Assembly (NCBI GenBank): GCA_019114115.1
Contig: DXGD01000354.1
Coordinates: 1 to 6,218 of the forward strand
Length of the DNA: 6,218 bases
Origin: Candidatus Nesterenkonia stercoripullorum
GTDB lineage: Bacteria > Actinomycetota > Actinomycetes > Actinomycetales > Micrococcaceae
Reading direction: 5' to 3'
Shown: positions 5,097-6,218 of the stretch, in pieces
Position numbering within the stretch: the stretch's first letter is position 1
Layout: each line of letters begins with the position of its first letter
The notes under the pieces: generated by a model
The model's input: only the letters and a program-made list of their open reading frames with translations
Told to the model about the DNA's origin: nothing
The model's database searches: none
Program-made: the position numbers and the translations under genes

Positions 5097-6218
5097 CTAC
5101 CGTTCCTGCGCGGCGCGTCGAGTGCCAGCGATAGCCCAGTTCCCGAGAGCGGCCAGCACGATCGTCACCGCCGCGACCAGCGGCGCGAGCGTGGCCGTCG
5201 TCGTCCCGTAGTTCTCGGCGAGGCTGCCGGTCACCGCGGAAGCCGCCGACTGTCCCACGACCACGGAGGTGCTGGCGATCGACATCGCCGTCGCGGAGCG
5301 TCCGCGGGGGCTGCGCTGCGCCATCAGGCTGAACAGCGTGACCAGAGTGGGCCCGATGCCCACTCCCATGATCAGCAGCACCACGACGACGCCTGTCATG
5401 CCCTCCACGAGGTGCAAGGCGATAGCGCCAGCAAGGATGAGCGCGGCGAAGGTGGCCCAGCGCGCGCGCAGGCTGAACCGCTCCGGGAACAGGACGACGC
5501 CGAGCGCGAAGATCGCTGAGCCCACACCCATGGCCCCGTACACCAGCCCTGCCCTCTCGGGCTGGCCCATATCGTCCATGAAGGAGGTCAGAGATGTCAG
5601 CGTGGAGCCGAAGAGGAAGCCGACGCCCAACACGCCGAGGACGAGGACCAGCAGGCTTCTGTCGAACAGGCTGCTGACCGGGTCAGGAGTTTCCTGGGTG
5701 CCGGCAGCCAGCCGGACATCGTGTGCGCTGCGGTGCAGCGCGAAGGACGTGACGAAGATCAGCGTCAGGACGGCCGCGCCGAGGATCGGGGCAGCCGGGC
5801 CCATCGTCGCTGCGAGAATGCCCACGATGAGCGGCCCGAAGACGAACGTCACCTCGTCTGCCGCAGATTCGTAGGCCATTGTCGAATTGAGGCTCTTCTG
5901 CTGCCGCGCCACGGGCAGCCGGTTCATGATGACGCCGACGAGCCTGCTGCGAGACATCGGCGGAACCTGTGGTCCGGTCGCGCCGATGAAGAAGGCAGAG
6001 ATCAGCACCGCCGCCGGGGGAAGCGGGCTGTAGGCGATCCAGGCCATCGCCAGCAGCGCCAGGCTGCTCACGCTGGCGGCGGCCAGCAGGACCGTGCGCT
6101 GTCCGAAGCGGTCTGCGGCCGCGCCGATCAGAGGCCCGCACAGGGCTGTGCCCAGCCCCACCATGGCCGAGGTGAGTCCGCCGAGGCTGAGCGAGCCGCG
6201 GGCGGAGACGACCAGGGT
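5097..6218 (-). CDS. MFS transporter, N-terminus outside window
   Basis: This is a major facilitator superfamily membrane transporter. The reading frame is open to the right edge, past the first internal ATG at 6164, so the true start lies outside; 373 residues of a protein likely about 400-420 long are visible. The visible part begins with the end of the first membrane helix and the second (TLVVSARGSLSLGGLTSAM), followed at once by the loop 2-3 signature motif A, GAAADRFGQR (aspartate near base 6113). ESAADEVTFVFGPLIVGI in the fifth helix carries charged residues and the glycine-proline of motif C, as in drug:proton antiporters and related actinobacterial carriers. A cytoplasmic central loop (about HRSAHDVRLAAGTQETPDP) separates the two six-helix halves, and the second half is complete, ending in TRRAAQER. 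Substrate is not evident; drug or sugar efflux is possible. It converges on abgT, 52 nt apart, and is not in its operon. Confidence 0.93.
   Translation of the reverse strand, partial: TLVVSARGSLSLGGLTSAMVGLGTALCGPLIGAAADRFGQRTVLLAAASVSSLALLAMAWIAYSPLPPAAVLISAFFIGATGPQVPPMSRSRLVGVIMNRLPVARQQKSLNSTMAYESAADEVTFVFGPLIVGILAATMGPAAPILGAAVLTLIFVTSFALHRSAHDVRLAAGTQETPDPVSSLFDRSLLVLVLGVLGVGFLFGSTLTSLTSFMDDMGQPERAGLVYGAMGVGSAIFALGVVLFPERFSLRARWATFAALILAGAIALHLVEGMTGVVVVLLIMGVGIGPTLVTLFSLMAQRSPRGRSATAMSIASTSVVVGQSAASAVTGSLAENYGTTTATLAPLVAAVTIVLAALGNWAIAGTRRAAQER

Noticed and set aside
5269..5874. Long plus-strand open frame opposite the MFS gene
   Set aside because: It is antisense to a clear MFS reading frame and its translation has no recognisable features; long antisense frames are expected in GC-rich genes.

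Overview
The window is high-GC DNA with strongly G/C-biased third codon positions. It carries the C-terminal half of an actinobacterial-type polynucleotide phosphorylase. Together with the GTGA gene overlap, the long GC-rich hairpin terminator without a T-tract and the style of the proteins, this points to an actinobacterium, probably of the order Micrococcales. Genus cannot be told from this sequence alone.

Layout: (1) 1-1185 (+) is the 3' part of pnp (RNase PH-like second core, KH and S1 domains). It ends at a perfect 19-bp hairpin (1213-1267) that sits between two converging transcription units. (2) 2411-1330 (-) is a two-gene unit: a GNAT N-acetyltransferase overlapping by 4 nt (GTGA) an unrecognised 214-aa protein with one clear and one possible helix-turn-helix segment. 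(3) 2412-3024 is a comparatively A/T-rich, non-canonical stretch between divergent units. It holds a candidate promoter, a 37-codon small ORF with an excellent Shine-Dalgarno sequence and a Cys-Ala-Cys motif, a perfect 12-bp tandem duplication at its stop codon, and several possible RNA hairpins. It looks like a regulatory leader. (4) 3025-3273 (+) is an Arg/Ala-rich 82-aa protein of unknown function. (5) 3274-3457 contains a perfect 16-bp palindrome and a weak promoter candidate. (6) 3458-5044 (+) is an AbgT-family transporter (p-aminobenzoyl-glutamate uptake or antimetabolite efflux type). (7) 6218-5097 (-) is an MFS transporter that converges on abgT and runs off the right edge.

How the parts may work together: the GNAT and helix-turn-helix genes are probably translationally coupled. 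The promoter, small ORF, 82-aa gene and AbgT gene all point right and may form one unit in which the 37-codon ORF acts as an attenuating leader. That is inference. The AbgT gene may instead have its own promoter and an operator at the palindrome. No neighbouring abgA/abgB-type hydrolase is present, so the sequence does not decide between folate-breakdown-product uptake and sulfonamide/p-aminobenzoate export. No tRNA, rRNA, CRISPR array or insertion sequence was seen. The most interesting part is the leader region 2600-3273.
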